A program made the translations under genes and the position numbers. Below the pieces are notes generated by a model that was not told the origin of the DNA, searched no databases, and saw only the letters and a program-made list of their open reading frames with translations. Shown here one piece after another: positions 10,101 to 18,919 of a stretch of DNA of 64,000 nucleotides (positions are counted from its first letter, which is position 1; the number at the start of each line of letters is the position of its first letter). Location of the stretch: positions 2,836,501 through 2,900,500 of the forward strand of contig NZ_JAOVZR010000001.1 in assembly GCF_026619415.1 (NCBI RefSeq), given 5' to 3'. Source of the DNA: Hoeflea algicola. GTDB taxonomy: Bacteria > Pseudomonadota > Alphaproteobacteria > Rhizobiales > Rhizobiaceae.

Positions 10101-10633
10101 GCGCGCATCCCACGACCACCGCCGCCCCAGGAAGCCTTCAGCATGATCGGGTAACCGATCTTCTCAGCCATCCGGGCGACTTCATCCATGTCATCAGGCA
10201 ACGGCTGGGTCGCGGGCACCACCGGAACATCGATCTCGATGGCAAGGTTGCGCGCCGCCACCTTGTTGCCAAGCCGGCGCATGGTGTCAGCTTTCGGGCC
10301 GATGAAGGTAAGACCCGCAGCTTCGCAGGCGTCGACGAATTCCGGGCTCTCCGACAACAACCCGTATCCGGGGTGGATCGCGTCAGCCCCCGACAATCTT
10401 GCCACCCGGATGATCTCTTCAATCGAAAGATAGCTTTCAATAGGGCCCATGTCGTGTGCCAGGTGTGGCCCGCGGCCGACCTGATAGGATTCATCCGCCT
10501 TGAACCGGTGTAGCGAGAGCTTGTCTTCTTCCGCCCATATGGCGACGGTCTTCAGCCCCAACTCATTGGCCGCGCGAAACACGCGAATGGCTATTTCAGA
10601 CCGGTTGGCAACAAGAATCTTGGAGATTGGCAC
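7175..10633 (-). CDS. pyc: Pyruvate carboxylase
   Basis: The 1152-residue product has the standard single-chain layout. A biotin carboxylase domain spans roughly residues 3-455, with the ATP-grasp glycine loop SWGGGGRGMR and EVNPRIQVEHTVTEE. A carboxyltransferase domain spans about 530-810 (TTMRDGHQSLLATRMR; FDCLNWVENMRVSMDAV). A PYC tetramerisation region follows, then a C-terminal biotinyl domain with the biotinylated Lys in EAMKMETAI. It converts pyruvate to oxaloacetate to refill the TCA cycle. I prefer the GTG start at 10633, with GGGAG 7 bases before it, because PISKILVANRSEIAIRVF is how family members begin. An ATG 57 bases upstream would add a non-conserved tail. No defect is seen. 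Confidence 0.96.
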   Translation of the reverse strand: MPISKILVANRSEIAIRVFRAANELGLKTVAIWAEEDKLSLHRFKADESYQVGRGPHLAHDMGPIESYLSIEEIIRVARLSGADAIHPGYGLLSESPEFVDACEAAGLTFIGPKADTMRRLGNKVAARNLAIEIDVPVVPATQPLPDDMDEVARMAEKIGYPIMLKASWGGGGRGMRAIRDPKDLAREVTEAKREAMAAFGKDEVYLEKLVERARHVESQILGDTHGNAVHLFERDCSVQRRNQKVVERAPAPYLSEAQRQELATYSLKIANATGYIGAGTVEYLMDIDTGAFYFIEVNPRIQVEHTVTEEVTGIDIVKAQIHILDGEVIGTPESGVPAQADIRLNGHALQCRITTEDPEQNFIPDYGRITAYRGATGFGIRLDGGTAYSGAVITRFYDPLLEKVTAWAPTAEETIRRMDRALREFRIRGVATNLTFLEAIITHPSFLDNTYTTRFIDTTPELFEQVKRQDRATKLLTYLADVTVNGHPETKGRPMPVEDAAAPRVPFVESAIPDGTQQRLDALGPKGFAEWMRAQTQVLLTDTTMRDGHQSLLATRMRTHDIASIAGTYARALPNLLSLECWGGATFDVSMRFLTEGPWERLDLVRQGAPNLLLQMLLRGANGVGYKNYPDNVVKHFVRQAAQGGIGLFRVFDCLNWVENMRVSMDAVCAEDKLCEAAICYTGDILNSARPKYDLKYYTGLATELEKAGAHIIAVKDMAGLLKPAAARQLFTALRDATDLPIHFHTHDTSGISAATVLAAIDSGVDAVDAAMDALSGNTSQPCLGSIAEALRGDERDPGLDPEWIRRISFYWEAVRNQYAAFESDLKGPASEVYLHEMPGGQFTNLKEQARSLGLETRWHEVAQAYADANQMFGDIVKVTPSSKVVGDMALMMVSQDLSVGDVENPEKDVSFPESVVSMMRGDLGQPPSGWPEALQSKVLKGEEAYTARPGSLLAAADLDAERNEIETKLERKISENEFASYLMYPKVFTDFALVSETYGPVSMLPTPAYFYGISVGGELLVEIEKGKTLVIQNLAQSEPDDKGLVTVFFELNGQPRRIKVPDRAHGASGSAARRKAELGNDAHVAAPMPGVISTVAVAQGQKIKAGDVLVSIEAMKMETAIHAERDGTLAEVLVKTGDQIDAKDLLVVYA

Positions 10634-10720
10634 AAACAGGCTCCCGGGTTTGGGCGAAGGGATCGGGGTCCAACCCGACCCCGCGCCCATTCAATAGCGT
10701 CTGTTTTGCTGCAGTGCAAA

Positions 10721-11465
10721 TTAAGAGATGAGCCCGAGTCTGAATGCGATCGCCACAACATGGTGCCGGTTCTTGGCCTGCAATTTTTCCTGGATACCGT
10801 TCATGTACCAGTCGATGGTGTGCGCCGAGAGGCCAAGCGTCTCTCCCATCTCGTTGGAGGTCATACCATGGCCGAGATATTCGAGCGTCTCCATCTCGCG
10901 CTTGGTCATCTGCACCACCACCGGGCGGCTGAGCCGTCGATGGGCGGCCGGATCCTGTGTCTCGAGCAGTCCCCAGAACGCCTTTTTGGCCAAGGCATCC
11001 ATCATCGCCATTTCGGATGGCGAAAGATCAATGCTGTGACCGGCCACCGTCAACACCCCTACCAGCCCGCGCCGGCCGTGAACCGGAAACACATAGCCGT
11101 CTTCCAGTCCGTGACGGCGCGCATCCACCATCATCCGTTCCATCCGCTTGCGCTGCGGATCAAACTCAAAAGCCTGCATCGGTTCACGCCAACGAAACCC
11201 GCACTGGCTATGCCCGAGATATCGGACCATCGGATCAATGGTGGCATATTTGCGCTTCACATAAAGCTCGGGCCAGCCTTTCGGCCATTGGCCTGCCAGC
11301 ATGATGCCTGTCGAGATCGCTTTCGGGCCCCGGTTGCCTCACAAGCGTGAAAAAATCGAATCCGAGCGCACCAATGGCATGGGCAAGCCGCGCGCGTATG
11401 GCCTCGGCATCGTCCTCGTCATGGTTCTCGGCTTCCAGGAACTGCAGAACTGGGTTCATGTTCAT
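10721..11465 (-). pseudogene. LuxR-type regulator (acyl-HSL ligand domain plus HTH), frameshifted
   Basis: Two frames on the minus strand make one LuxR protein of about 247 residues. The first frame begins at the ATG at 11465 with a GGAGGA site and reads into GFDFFTLVRQPG. After a run of four C on the plus strand at 11328-11331 it drifts into nonsense. The second frame carries the rest: IMLAGQWPKGWPELYVKRKY, IDPMVRYLG and FRWREP, then a C-terminal HTH (VVQMTKREMETLEYLGHGMT and SAHTIDWYMNGIQEKL). The Trp, Tyr, Asp-Pro and Trp residues that line the acyl-homoserine-lactone pocket in TraR/LuxR are present. Removing one base of the run restores a continuous protein. It could be a real frameshift, a sequence error, or an ORF restarted at 11302. 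No luxI-type synthase is in the window, so it would be a LuxR solo. Confidence 0.75.
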
Positions 11466-11722
11466 GGCTTCCTCCGCTGGCAGCTGATTGCGCGGGCCCC
11501 CGCGGAAATCGGCGATGCCTGTGAGTCAAATCACGTTCTTGAAACGATTGTAACCCGAAATCTTGCACATATAGCAACCCTCCATTGCGTTTTGCGCAAG
11601 TCTCGCGCGGATCCGCCTTTCAGGCACGCCTCATAAAATGAATTATCGTGAAAAAACAACGCCATTCCGGCATTTGCCGCACACCAGCGACGGCTCGGGA
11701 AAGGCAAATCTATACATCGCAA

Positions 11723-11757
11723 GCTGCGCCGCATGCCCGAAAGGCACGCGGCGCAGC
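11723..11757 (-). terminator. Long hairpin after the alcohol dehydrogenase gene
   Basis: GCTGCGCCGC at 11723-11732 pairs perfectly with GCGGCGCAGC at 11748-11757, and TGCC/GGCA extends the stem inside. It begins 10 bases past the stop of the dehydrogenase at 11767. No clear T run follows, so it may terminate weakly or protect the 3' end. The remaining stretch 11466-11722 upstream of the LuxR gene shows nothing else I can name. Confidence 0.5.
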
Positions 11758-11766
11758 AGCAAAACT

Positions 11767-12912
11767 TCAGATACAGGCTTCAAACAGGGCCCGTGTGTTC
11801 TCTGCAGTCATGGTCACCGGATTGCCGCCGGCGCTCGGATCTTCAAGCGCCATTTCAGTCATTTCATCAATCCGGTCACGGCCAACGCCAAGTGCTGCCA
11901 GCTTGTCGGGGACACCGAGATCGGCGCGTAGGCCGAGCACGAAATCGTAAAACCCGTCAAACCCGCCCGAAATTCCCAGATAGTGCGAAGCCCGTGCAAT
12001 CCGCTCCTCGATCGCCGGCCGGTTCATCACCAGCACCGGAGACATCACCACGGCATTGGTCATGCCGTGGTGGGTGTTATAGACGGCACCGATCGGGTGC
12101 GACAGCGCATGGATGGCGCCGAGGCCTTTCTGGAAAGCCACCGCGCCCATCGCCGCCGCACTCATCATTTCAGCGCGAGCGTCGATATTGGACCCATCAG
12201 CAAACACCAGCGGCAGGTTTTCCTTGACCAGCCGCATGCCTTCGAGCGCGATTCCCTGGCTCATCGGATGATAGAACGGCGACGAGTAGGCCTCCAGGCA
12301 ATGCGCGAACGCGTCCATGCCGGTGCCCACTGTGATGATCTTCGGCATGCCAACGGTCAGTTCCGGGTCGCAGATGGTAACCGAAGGCAGCAACTTGGGA
12401 TGAAAAATGATCTTCTTGACGTGGGTTACCGAGTTGGTCAGCACGCCCGCACGGCCGACTTCCGAGCCGGTGCCCGCAGTTGTCGGCACGGCAATGATCG
12501 GAGCGATGGCATCACCATTGGCGCGGGTCCACCAATCACCCACATCCTCGAAATCCCAGACCGGACGTGTTTGCCCGGCCTGAAACGCGATCAGCTTGCC
12601 AAGATCGAGCCCCGAACCGCCACCAAAGGCGATCACACCGTCATGACCACCAGCCTTGAACACCGCAACGCCGGCTTCGAGGTTTTTCTCGTTCGGGTTC
12701 GGATCAACCTCTGCAAAAATCGCCCGTCCAAGGCCTGCGGCATCCAGAAGTTCAAGCGCATTGGCGGTAATCGGCAGCGAGGCCAGTCCCCGGTCGGTAA
12801 CCAGCAACGGCTTTTTCATGCCCGCTGCAGCGCAAGCTTCAGCCAGCTCCGAGACGCGCCCGGCGCCAAAACGAATTGCAGTGGGATAGGACCAGTTGGC
12901 GCGCGGGCTCAT
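11767..12912 (-). CDS. Iron-containing (group III) alcohol dehydrogenase
   Basis: The 381-residue product matches the family length. The NAD-binding region near residues 93-103 includes IAFGGGSGLDLGK. The metal ligands are seen in GTGMDAFAHCLEAY and LGAIHALSHPIGAVYNTHHG, which supply Asp and three His. It would oxidise an alcohol to an aldehyde, or the reverse, in the cytosol. The reading frame is open upstream, but the ATG at 12912 overlaps the aldehyde dehydrogenase stop in an ATGA, which marks translational coupling. As last gene of the cluster it most likely acts on a gamma-glutamylated amino alcohol made by the ligase two genes upstream; that substrate is inference. Annotation from similarity alone could only say Fe-ADH. 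Confidence 0.9.
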   Translation of the reverse strand: MSPRANWSYPTAIRFGAGRVSELAEACAAAGMKKPLLVTDRGLASLPITANALELLDAAGLGRAIFAEVDPNPNEKNLEAGVAVFKAGGHDGVIAFGGGSGLDLGKLIAFQAGQTRPVWDFEDVGDWWTRANGDAIAPIIAVPTTAGTGSEVGRAGVLTNSVTHVKKIIFHPKLLPSVTICDPELTVGMPKIITVGTGMDAFAHCLEAYSSPFYHPMSQGIALEGMRLVKENLPLVFADGSNIDARAEMMSAAAMGAVAFQKGLGAIHALSHPIGAVYNTHHGMTNAVVMSPVLVMNRPAIEERIARASHYLGISGGFDGFYDFVLGLRADLGVPDKLAALGVGRDRIDEMTEMALEDPSAGGNPVTMTAENTRALFEACI

Positions 12913-14297
12913 GCGGATTTCTTTCTCAGGTGGTAGGATTTGGGACGGGTGAGGTTGTGAAAGCCGATTTCCGACAGCGAACCGCCGCGGCCGGTGGCCT
13001 TGCAGCCGGTCCAGCACAATGCCGGATCGAGATAATCGGCCCGGTTCATGAACACCGTGCCGGTTTCGATTTCGGCACCGATGCGGGCCGCACGTTCGGC
13101 ATCATTGGTCCACAGCGAGGCAGTCAGGCCGAATTGGCAATCGTTCATTAACGTCAGCGCTTCTTCATCGCTGTCGACCGGCATGATGCCGACCACCGGC
13201 CCGAAGCTTTCATCGCGCATCACCCGCATGTCGTGGGTCACGTCAACCAGCACCTGTGGCATCAGGTAGGCGCCACCATCATCAGCGGGGAACTGTTTCG
13301 GATCGATCAGGCCGCGCGCGCCACTGGCGATGGCTTCCTGCGTCTGTGCCCTGACCTCTTTGGCGAAGCGGACATTGGCCATAGGCCCGATGGTGGTGTC
13401 CTGTTCCAGCGGATTGCCGAGCTTGAGGCCAGAAGACACCCAGGCCGCGGCCTTTTCGACAAACGCGTCATAGAGTGGCCGGGCAATATACAGCCGTTCG
13501 ATGCCGCAGCAGCATTGCCCGGCATTAAACATCGCCCCATCCATCAGCACATCGACCGCCCAGTCAAGATCGGCGTCTTCCATTACATAACCGGGATCCT
13601 TGCCGCCAAGCTCAAGACCTATCCCCGTGAAGGTTCCTGCCGCGGCCCGCTCGATTGCCTTGCCGCCACCCACCGAGCCGGTGAAATTGATGAAATTGAA
13701 GCTTCCCGCTGAAATCAGCTTCTCTGTTCCGGGATGATCGAGGAACAGGTTGATGAACACGTCTTCCGGCAGGCCCGCCTCGCGGAACGCGCGGGCCATG
13801 CGTTCGCCAACCAGCAAGGTCTGCGTGGCGTGCTTGAGCACCACCGTATTGCCGGCGATCAGCGCCGGCGCAACTGTGTTGATCGCCGTCATGTAGGGAT
13901 AATTCCAGGGTGCGACCACAAACACCACGCCGTGCGGCTCGCGGACAATGCGGCGTTCGAACTGAGCCGAATTCTCGATCTCGATCGGCGCCAGCGCCCG
14001 CGCGGCAATCTCGGCCATATAGGTAGCGCGCTCGTTGACGCCACCGAACTCGCCGCCATAGCGCACCGGCCGACCCATCATCCAGGCCAGTTCCGGCACC
14101 ACCTCATCGTTCATCTCGTGAAGCCGGGCAACGCCAGCACGGACCAGCGCGATGCGCTCGTCGAGCGGCCGGCGGGCCCAGTCCTTTTGCGCCTTGCGGG
14201 TCCGCGCCACAGCAGACGCGGCCTCCTCGACGCCCATCACCGGCCGTTCGGCGTACACCGAGCCATCGATCGGCGATATGCATTTCAAAACGCTCAT
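12909..14297 (-). CDS. NAD(P)-dependent aldehyde dehydrogenase
   Basis: The 462-residue product is a complete aldehyde dehydrogenase. Visible motifs are APWNYPYMTAINTVAPALIAGN, the FTGSVGGG cofactor loop, the general-base Glu in LELGGKDPGYV and the nucleophilic Cys in FNAGQCCCGIER. The start ATG has a TAGGAGTT ribosome binding site. It lies 58 bases behind the glutamine-synthetase-like gene and is coupled by a 4-base overlap to the alcohol dehydrogenase. In context it would oxidise the aldehyde made by that dehydrogenase (for example a gamma-glutamyl aminoaldehyde) to the acid. The specific substrate is not shown by the sequence. Confidence 0.92.
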   Translation of the reverse strand: MSVLKCISPIDGSVYAERPVMGVEEAASAVARTRKAQKDWARRPLDERIALVRAGVARLHEMNDEVVPELAWMMGRPVRYGGEFGGVNERATYMAEIAARALAPIEIENSAQFERRIVREPHGVVFVVAPWNYPYMTAINTVAPALIAGNTVVLKHATQTLLVGERMARAFREAGLPEDVFINLFLDHPGTEKLISAGSFNFINFTGSVGGGKAIERAAAGTFTGIGLELGGKDPGYVMEDADLDWAVDVLMDGAMFNAGQCCCGIERLYIARPLYDAFVEKAAAWVSSGLKLGNPLEQDTTIGPMANVRFAKEVRAQTQEAIASGARGLIDPKQFPADDGGAYLMPQVLVDVTHDMRVMRDESFGPVVGIMPVDSDEEALTLMNDCQFGLTASLWTNDAERAARIGAEIETGTVFMNRADYLDPALCWTGCKATGRGGSLSEIGFHNLTRPKSYHLRKKSA

Positions 14298-14355
14298 TGC
14301 ATTGAACTCCTAATAGATGGCCTGCCGGCCTGACTGGTAACGATCCGCACCGCCC

Positions 14356-15720
14356 TTACGCCCGTTCAAAGCCGCGCGCAATTTCCCAGTCGGTCACAGC
14401 CTTGTCGAATTCTTCCTGCTCCCATTCGGCGCAGCGTACATAGTGATCAATCACGTCATCACCCATGGCTTCACGCAGCATTTTCGAACTGCGCAAGGTC
14501 TCAGTGGACGCTCGCAGCGTCGAGGGAATGTGCCGGGCCTCCGCGTTCTCGTAGATGTCGCCGCCGGTCGGTGGCGCCAGTTTCAGCTTGTCCTCGATTC
14601 CCCTGATACCCGCGGCGAGCAGGGCGGCCTGGGCAAGATACGGGTTCATGTCCGAGCCGCCGATGCGGCATTCAACGCGGACCGCCTTGCTGCCTTCGCC
14701 GCAAAGGCGGAAGCCGGCGGTGCGGTTGTCAACCGACCAGACCGTGCGGGTCGGCGCGAAGCTGCCCTTCATGAAGCGCTTGTAGCTGTTGACATAGGGC
14801 GCCATGAACCAGGTGTAGTCGGACGCATATTCAATCAGGCCCGCCATGAAATGGCGCATCAGCTCCGACATGCCGTATTCACCGCTCTCGTCGCGGAAAA
14901 CCGGGGTCTTGCCGCTCCACAGCGACATGTGCACATGCGACGACGAACCGACCTTCTTGGGGTGCCATTTCGGCAGAAAAGTCACCGACCGGCCCTGCGC
15001 CCAGGCAATTTCCTTGACCGCATGCTTGGCAATCGTGTGGTGATCGGCGCAATCGAGCGCTTCGGCATAGCGGATATTGAGCTCTTCCTGGCCGGTCTCG
15101 GCCTCACCCTTGGAATTCTCGATCGGAATGCCGGCAGCAAACAGGTGATTGCGCACCGGGCGCATGATGCCCTCTTCCTTGGTGGTCTGGAGAATGTGGT
15201 AGTCCTCATTGTAGGCGCTGATTGGCGTCAGCTCGCGATAGCCCGATTGGGCGAGCTCGCGAAAGCTCTGCTCGAACAGGAAAAACTCAAGCTCGGTGGC
15301 CATCATTGCCTCGTAGCCCAACTCCTTGAGCCGGGCGATCTGGACCTTGAGAATCTGCCGCGGTGACTGCGGCACCGGTTTGTGGGTCTTGTGATCAAGC
15401 AGATCGCACAACACCATCGCCGTGCCGTCCAGCCACGGCACGCGGCGCATGGTGGAAAGGTCGGGCTTCATCACGTAATCGCCGTAGCCCGCCCGCCAAC
15501 TGGTGGTGGCATAGCCATCCGGGGTCGCCATCTCGAGATCGGTTGCCAGCATGTAGTTGCAGCAATGGGTCTCCTGATGGCTTGAATCGATGAAATTCTG
15601 GACATGAAACCGCTTGCCCATCAGCCGCCCCTGCATGTCGACACAGCACACCAGCACCGTGTCGATATCGCCGGAGCGCGCGGCGGATTTCAGCTCGTCG
15701 AATGTAAGGTTTCCGGCCAT
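14356..15720 (-). CDS. Glutamine-synthetase-family gamma-glutamyl amine ligase
   Basis: The 454-residue product has the N-terminal beta-grasp part (about 5-100) and the C-terminal catalytic domain of the glutamine synthetase superfamily. Metal and ATP motifs include MATELEFFLF, GQEELNIRY, GSSSHVHMSLW and the arginine segment VRVECRIGGSDMNPYLAQAA. It lacks the NLYDLP adenylylation loop of housekeeping GlnA, as do PuuA, IpuC and similar ligases that join glutamate to an amine. The ATG at 15720 was chosen because it starts at the family N-terminus (AGNLTFDELKSAARSGDID); the frame is open further upstream. Its neighbours (alcohol and aldehyde dehydrogenases, N-formylglutamate-amidohydrolase-like enzyme, TRAP carrier) support an amine-activating rather than nitrogen-assimilating role. 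The amine itself is unknown. Confidence 0.88.
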   Translation of the reverse strand: MAGNLTFDELKSAARSGDIDTVLVCCVDMQGRLMGKRFHVQNFIDSSHQETHCCNYMLATDLEMATPDGYATTSWRAGYGDYVMKPDLSTMRRVPWLDGTAMVLCDLLDHKTHKPVPQSPRQILKVQIARLKELGYEAMMATELEFFLFEQSFRELAQSGYRELTPISAYNEDYHILQTTKEEGIMRPVRNHLFAAGIPIENSKGEAETGQEELNIRYAEALDCADHHTIAKHAVKEIAWAQGRSVTFLPKWHPKKVGSSSHVHMSLWSGKTPVFRDESGEYGMSELMRHFMAGLIEYASDYTWFMAPYVNSYKRFMKGSFAPTRTVWSVDNRTAGFRLCGEGSKAVRVECRIGGSDMNPYLAQAALLAAGIRGIEDKLKLAPPTGGDIYENAEARHIPSTLRASTETLRSSKMLREAMGDDVIDHYVRCAEWEQEEFDKAVTDWEIARGFERA

Positions 15721-15853
15721 GGCAATCTGATCCTGATAGGCGGTAAGCGCGCATTGTCTCATTCCAGAAACGATCTGAAGCGGCACACGCGACATCGAGA
15801 AGGTGCAGTGGTCCGATGCTGGCATGACTGGCGCCCGGCGGCACTGCGGCAAA

Positions 15854-15879
15854 CCGCCCCCGGACGAGCCGGGAGGCGG
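15854..15879 (-). terminator. Intercistronic hairpin between TRAP binding-protein and ligase genes
   Basis: On the minus strand CCGCCTCCCGG pairs with CCGGGGGCGG around CTCGT, followed by TTTGCC. It lies 22 bases after the binding-protein stop and about 130 bases before the ligase start. It could be an attenuator that keeps transporter and enzyme expression at different levels, or only a 3' stabiliser, since the T run is short. Confidence 0.5.
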
Positions 15880-15900
15880 AGATTTCAAAGGCGCGTTGCC

Positions 15901-16954
15901 TCAGCTTTCGCCGTAGGGGAACCCGGCACCGTTGATGACCTTGTTGTAATCCTTGAAGATCGAGATCACCTTGGCCTTGGTTTCGCTTTCCGCGCCGATT
16001 TCATCCCAGAACTTGATGGCAGCATCTTCGACCTGCTTCCAGTCCTTGGCCGGAACCGAGCGGAGCTTAAGCTTGTCGCCGGTGGCGCGCAGCTTGGCTT
16101 CCCCACCCCAATACCACTGGTTGCGGAACGTGTGGCTGGCTTCCATGCAGGACATGTAGAGCGCCTTGAGATGGTCGGGCAACTCGTTCCACTTTTCCTC
16201 GTTGGCAAACCACGAACCGATCCAGGCGCCGGAGATATTGTTGGTCAGGAAGTAATCGGTCACATTGGCCCAGCCGACAGTGTAGTCCTCGGTGATCCCC
16301 GACCAGGACATGCCGTCGAGCTCGCCGGTCTGCACCGCAACTTCGGCGTCCTCGTAGGGAATTGACAGCGGCACCACACCGAACTGGGTCAGGAAGCGAC
16401 CGGCCGTCGGGAACGTGTAGAGCTTCAGACCGTCGAGATCGGCAACGCTGGTGATTTCCTTCTTGGTGTTGAAGTTGCACGGGTCCTGGCCAGCTGCCGA
16501 AAGCCAGACAACGCCAGTTCCGGAATAGGCTTCGCGCCAGATATCGCCCAGGCCGTATTGCTGGAACAGCACCGGCACATCGAGAATCGAGCGGGTGGCG
16601 AACGGGAAATAGCCGCCGAACAAACCCACTTCGACGGGCGATGCCATCGAGATCATCGTCCGAGTGGACGGCATCAATGGTGCCAGCCTGCATGGCACGG
16701 AACAATTCGCCGGTCGGCACGATCTGGTCGGCGAAGAACAGCTCGATCACCATCTCGCCATTGGCCGCCTTGTTGAAGGCATCGACGAAGGGCTGGGTTA
16801 CAAACTGGCCCAGGGCCGCCCCGGCATAGGTCTGCATACGCCAGCGGATCGGTTCCTGTGCAATCGCGGCAGGCGCCGCGAGGGCTGTTCCGGCCGCCGC
16901 GCCGGCAGCAACGCCGGCCTTGGTGAGAAATTGACGCCTCTTGATATTGCTCAT
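15901..16954 (-). pseudogene. TRAP transporter solute-binding protein (DctP family), frameshifted
   Basis: Two frames make one DctP-type protein of about 350 residues. The first frame starts at the ATG at 16954 with a Tat-type signal (KRRQFLTK, then an Ala-rich stretch ending in AIAQ) and runs to GTIDAVHSDDD. The second frame continues with SMASPVEVGLFGGYFPFATR and carries the family core through to the stop at 15901 (WSGITEDYTVGW; FRNQWYWGGEAKL). Deleting one base near 16652 joins them as DDDSMASP, so a single inserted base is the likely cause. The protein should deliver the substrate to the DctQ-DctM carrier encoded upstream. If the frameshift is real, this importer has lost its binding protein. 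The neighbouring genes are intact, which makes a sequence error a serious alternative. Confidence 0.85.
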
Positions 16955-16997
16955 GCTGTTCTCCTTTTCGGTTTCATCTTCTTAGGATCTGCTCATG

Positions 16998-18332
16998 TCA
17001 GCCTCGTAATTTGCCCTGGAACTGCTGCGGCAACCACAAGGCCAGCTCCGGGAACATCATCACGATCACCAAGGTGAGCAGCATGACCGCGACGAAGGGA
17101 ATAACAGACTGGTAGATATGACGAATCGTGATTTCCGGCGGCGCCATAGCCCGCATCAGGAACAGATTGTAGCCGAACGGCGGCGTCATGTAGGCGATCT
17201 GGCAGGTGATCGTATAAAGGATGCCGTACCACACCAGATCGAACCCCAATATCTTGACCAGCGGCACGTAGAGCGGTGCGACGATCACCAGCATTGCCGT
17301 ATCATCAAGAAAGGTGCCCATCAGCAAAAAACTCAGCTGCATCAGGATCAGCACATGCCACGGCTCAAGCCCGAGTTGGCCGAGGAAGAAATCCTCGATG
17401 GCGCGCACTGCGCCGAGCCCGTCAAACACCGCGCCAAAGCACAATGCCGCCAGAATGATCCACATGAACATGCAGGAAATGCCGAGCGTCTTGCGCACCG
17501 TGTTTTCAAACACCTCGCGGGTCAAACGCCGCTTGATGATCGCAGCCAGCATCGAGGCCAGCGCGCCAACCGCCGAGCTTTCCACCAGGCTGGTGTAGCC
17601 CATCAGGAACAGGCCGTTCATCAGGAAGAAGATCATGAAGGGCAGGATGCCGGCACGCAGCAGGCTTATCCGTTCACTCCAAGTGATGGCATCGCGTTCT
17701 GCTTTTGAGAGCGGCGGCCCCAGATGCGGCTGCAGCTTGCAGCGCACCGCAATGTAGAGAATGAACAGGCCGGCCATCAGCAGCCCCGGAAATACCCCCG
17801 CCAGCCACAGCTGGCTGACCGGCTGCCGGGCGATCATGCCATAAAGCACCAGCACCACCGAAGGCGGTATCAGGATCCCCAGACTGGATCCCCCCTGGAT
17901 CACCCCGGTGATCATCACCTTGTCGTAGCCGCGGCGCAGAAGTTCCGGCAACGCAATGGTCGCACCGATCGCCATGCCGGCCACCGACAGCCCGTTCATT
18001 GCCGAAATCACCACCATCAGCAGAATGGTGCCGATCGCCAGCCCGCCCGGCACTGGTCCGAACCAGACATGGAACATCCGGTAAAGATCATCAGCAATGC
18101 GGCTTTCGGAAAGCATGTAGCCCATGAAAATGAACATCGGCAGCGTGAGCAGCGGATACCATTTCATCAGCTTGATAGACTGCGCGAAGGCGATTTCAAC
18201 GCCGCCCGTACCCCACAGCGGCAGCGCCGCGATCACCGCCACGGCGCCGATCACGCCGAACACGCGTTGCCCGGTCAACAACAGCGCCATCATGGCGGCA
18301 AACATGAACAACGCGATAAGTTCGTAGCTCAA
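16998..18332 (-). CDS. TRAP transporter large membrane subunit (DctM family)
   Basis: The 444-residue product is a polytopic membrane protein with about 12-13 hydrophobic segments. Family motifs are seen in the N-terminal half (MNGLSVAGMAIGA, GSSLGILIPPS) and C-terminal half (MGTFLDDTAMLVIVAPL, QIAYMTPPFGYNLF). It forms the ion-coupled channel of the importer with DctQ and the periplasmic binding protein. The start is TTG, overlapping the dctQ stop in TTGA behind a GAGGCGGG site, so translation is probably coupled. The binding-protein gene follows 43 bases later. The carrier belongs to the same transcription unit as the ligase and dehydrogenases, so its substrate is probably theirs. Confidence 0.92.
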   Translation of the reverse strand: MSYELIALFMFAAMMALLLTGQRVFGVIGAVAVIAALPLWGTGGVEIAFAQSIKLMKWYPLLTLPMFIFMGYMLSESRIADDLYRMFHVWFGPVPGGLAIGTILLMVVISAMNGLSVAGMAIGATIALPELLRRGYDKVMITGVIQGGSSLGILIPPSVVLVLYGMIARQPVSQLWLAGVFPGLLMAGLFILYIAVRCKLQPHLGPPLSKAERDAITWSERISLLRAGILPFMIFFLMNGLFLMGYTSLVESSAVGALASMLAAIIKRRLTREVFENTVRKTLGISCMFMWIILAALCFGAVFDGLGAVRAIEDFFLGQLGLEPWHVLILMQLSFLLMGTFLDDTAMLVIVAPLYVPLVKILGFDLVWYGILYTITCQIAYMTPPFGYNLFLMRAMAPPEITIRHIYQSVIPFVAVMLLTLVIVMMFPELALWLPQQFQGKLRG

Positions 18333-18856
18333 AGGCCCGCCTCGCTTTGGTGGTCGACGCTGACGCCGCGCAAATAAAGGATGTCACGAAGAAACTCGGC
18401 AAATGTCTGCAACAGCATCAAGAAGATGCCGATGCCGCCGATAAGCTTGACCGGCCACATATAGGGCCGCCACACCGAGTGGGCGCGCTCGCCATATTCG
18501 ATGGCATAGGTGGTGCTGGAAACCGCGCCGTAGAGCAGCACGCAAAGGTAAAACAGCAAGAACAGCACGGTCACCGCATCAACCGCCGCCTTGCGCCGTG
18601 GCGACCAGCTCGCATAGACCAGATCCATCCGCACATGGTCGCCCAGTTGCATCGAATAGGCCCCGCCCAAAAGGTAATAGGCAACCATGATGAACTGCGC
18701 CATTTCCAGCGTCCACAGCGCTGGCGACCCGGCATATTTGCTCACCGACGACCACAACAGCACGCCCATCAGCGCGAAGATCAGATACATCGCAAACCGG
18801 CCGACACGACGGTTGAAGGCGTCGACCACACGAATATAGCGTTCGGCCAGCTTCAT
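18329..18856 (-). CDS. TRAP transporter small membrane subunit (DctQ family)
   Basis: The 175-residue product has four predicted membrane helices, about residues 18-36, 45-65, 88-108 and 135-155. The family signature region is GGAYSMQLGDHVRMDLVY. It bridges the large subunit and is part of the same importer. Its stop overlaps the dctM start by 4 bases. The start is a plain ATG. It lies about 60 bases behind the amidohydrolase-like gene with no obvious terminator between, so both may share the promoter near 19800. Confidence 0.9.
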   Translation of the reverse strand: MKLAERYIRVVDAFNRRVGRFAMYLIFALMGVLLWSSVSKYAGSPALWTLEMAQFIMVAYYLLGGAYSMQLGDHVRMDLVYASWSPRRKAAVDAVTVLFLLFYLCVLLYGAVSSTTYAIEYGERAHSVWRPYMWPVKLIGGIGIFLMLLQTFAEFLRDILYLRGVSVDHQSEAGL

Positions 18857-18919
18857 GCTTGCCCCCTCCGCTCACACACCACCTGCCACAGGCGGGTCGC
18901 CATTCCAGGCATCGCAAGT

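Noticed and set aside
14356..15720. Housekeeping glutamine synthetase GlnA
   Set aside because: The adenylylation loop is missing, there is no glnB next to it, and the neighbours are catabolic.
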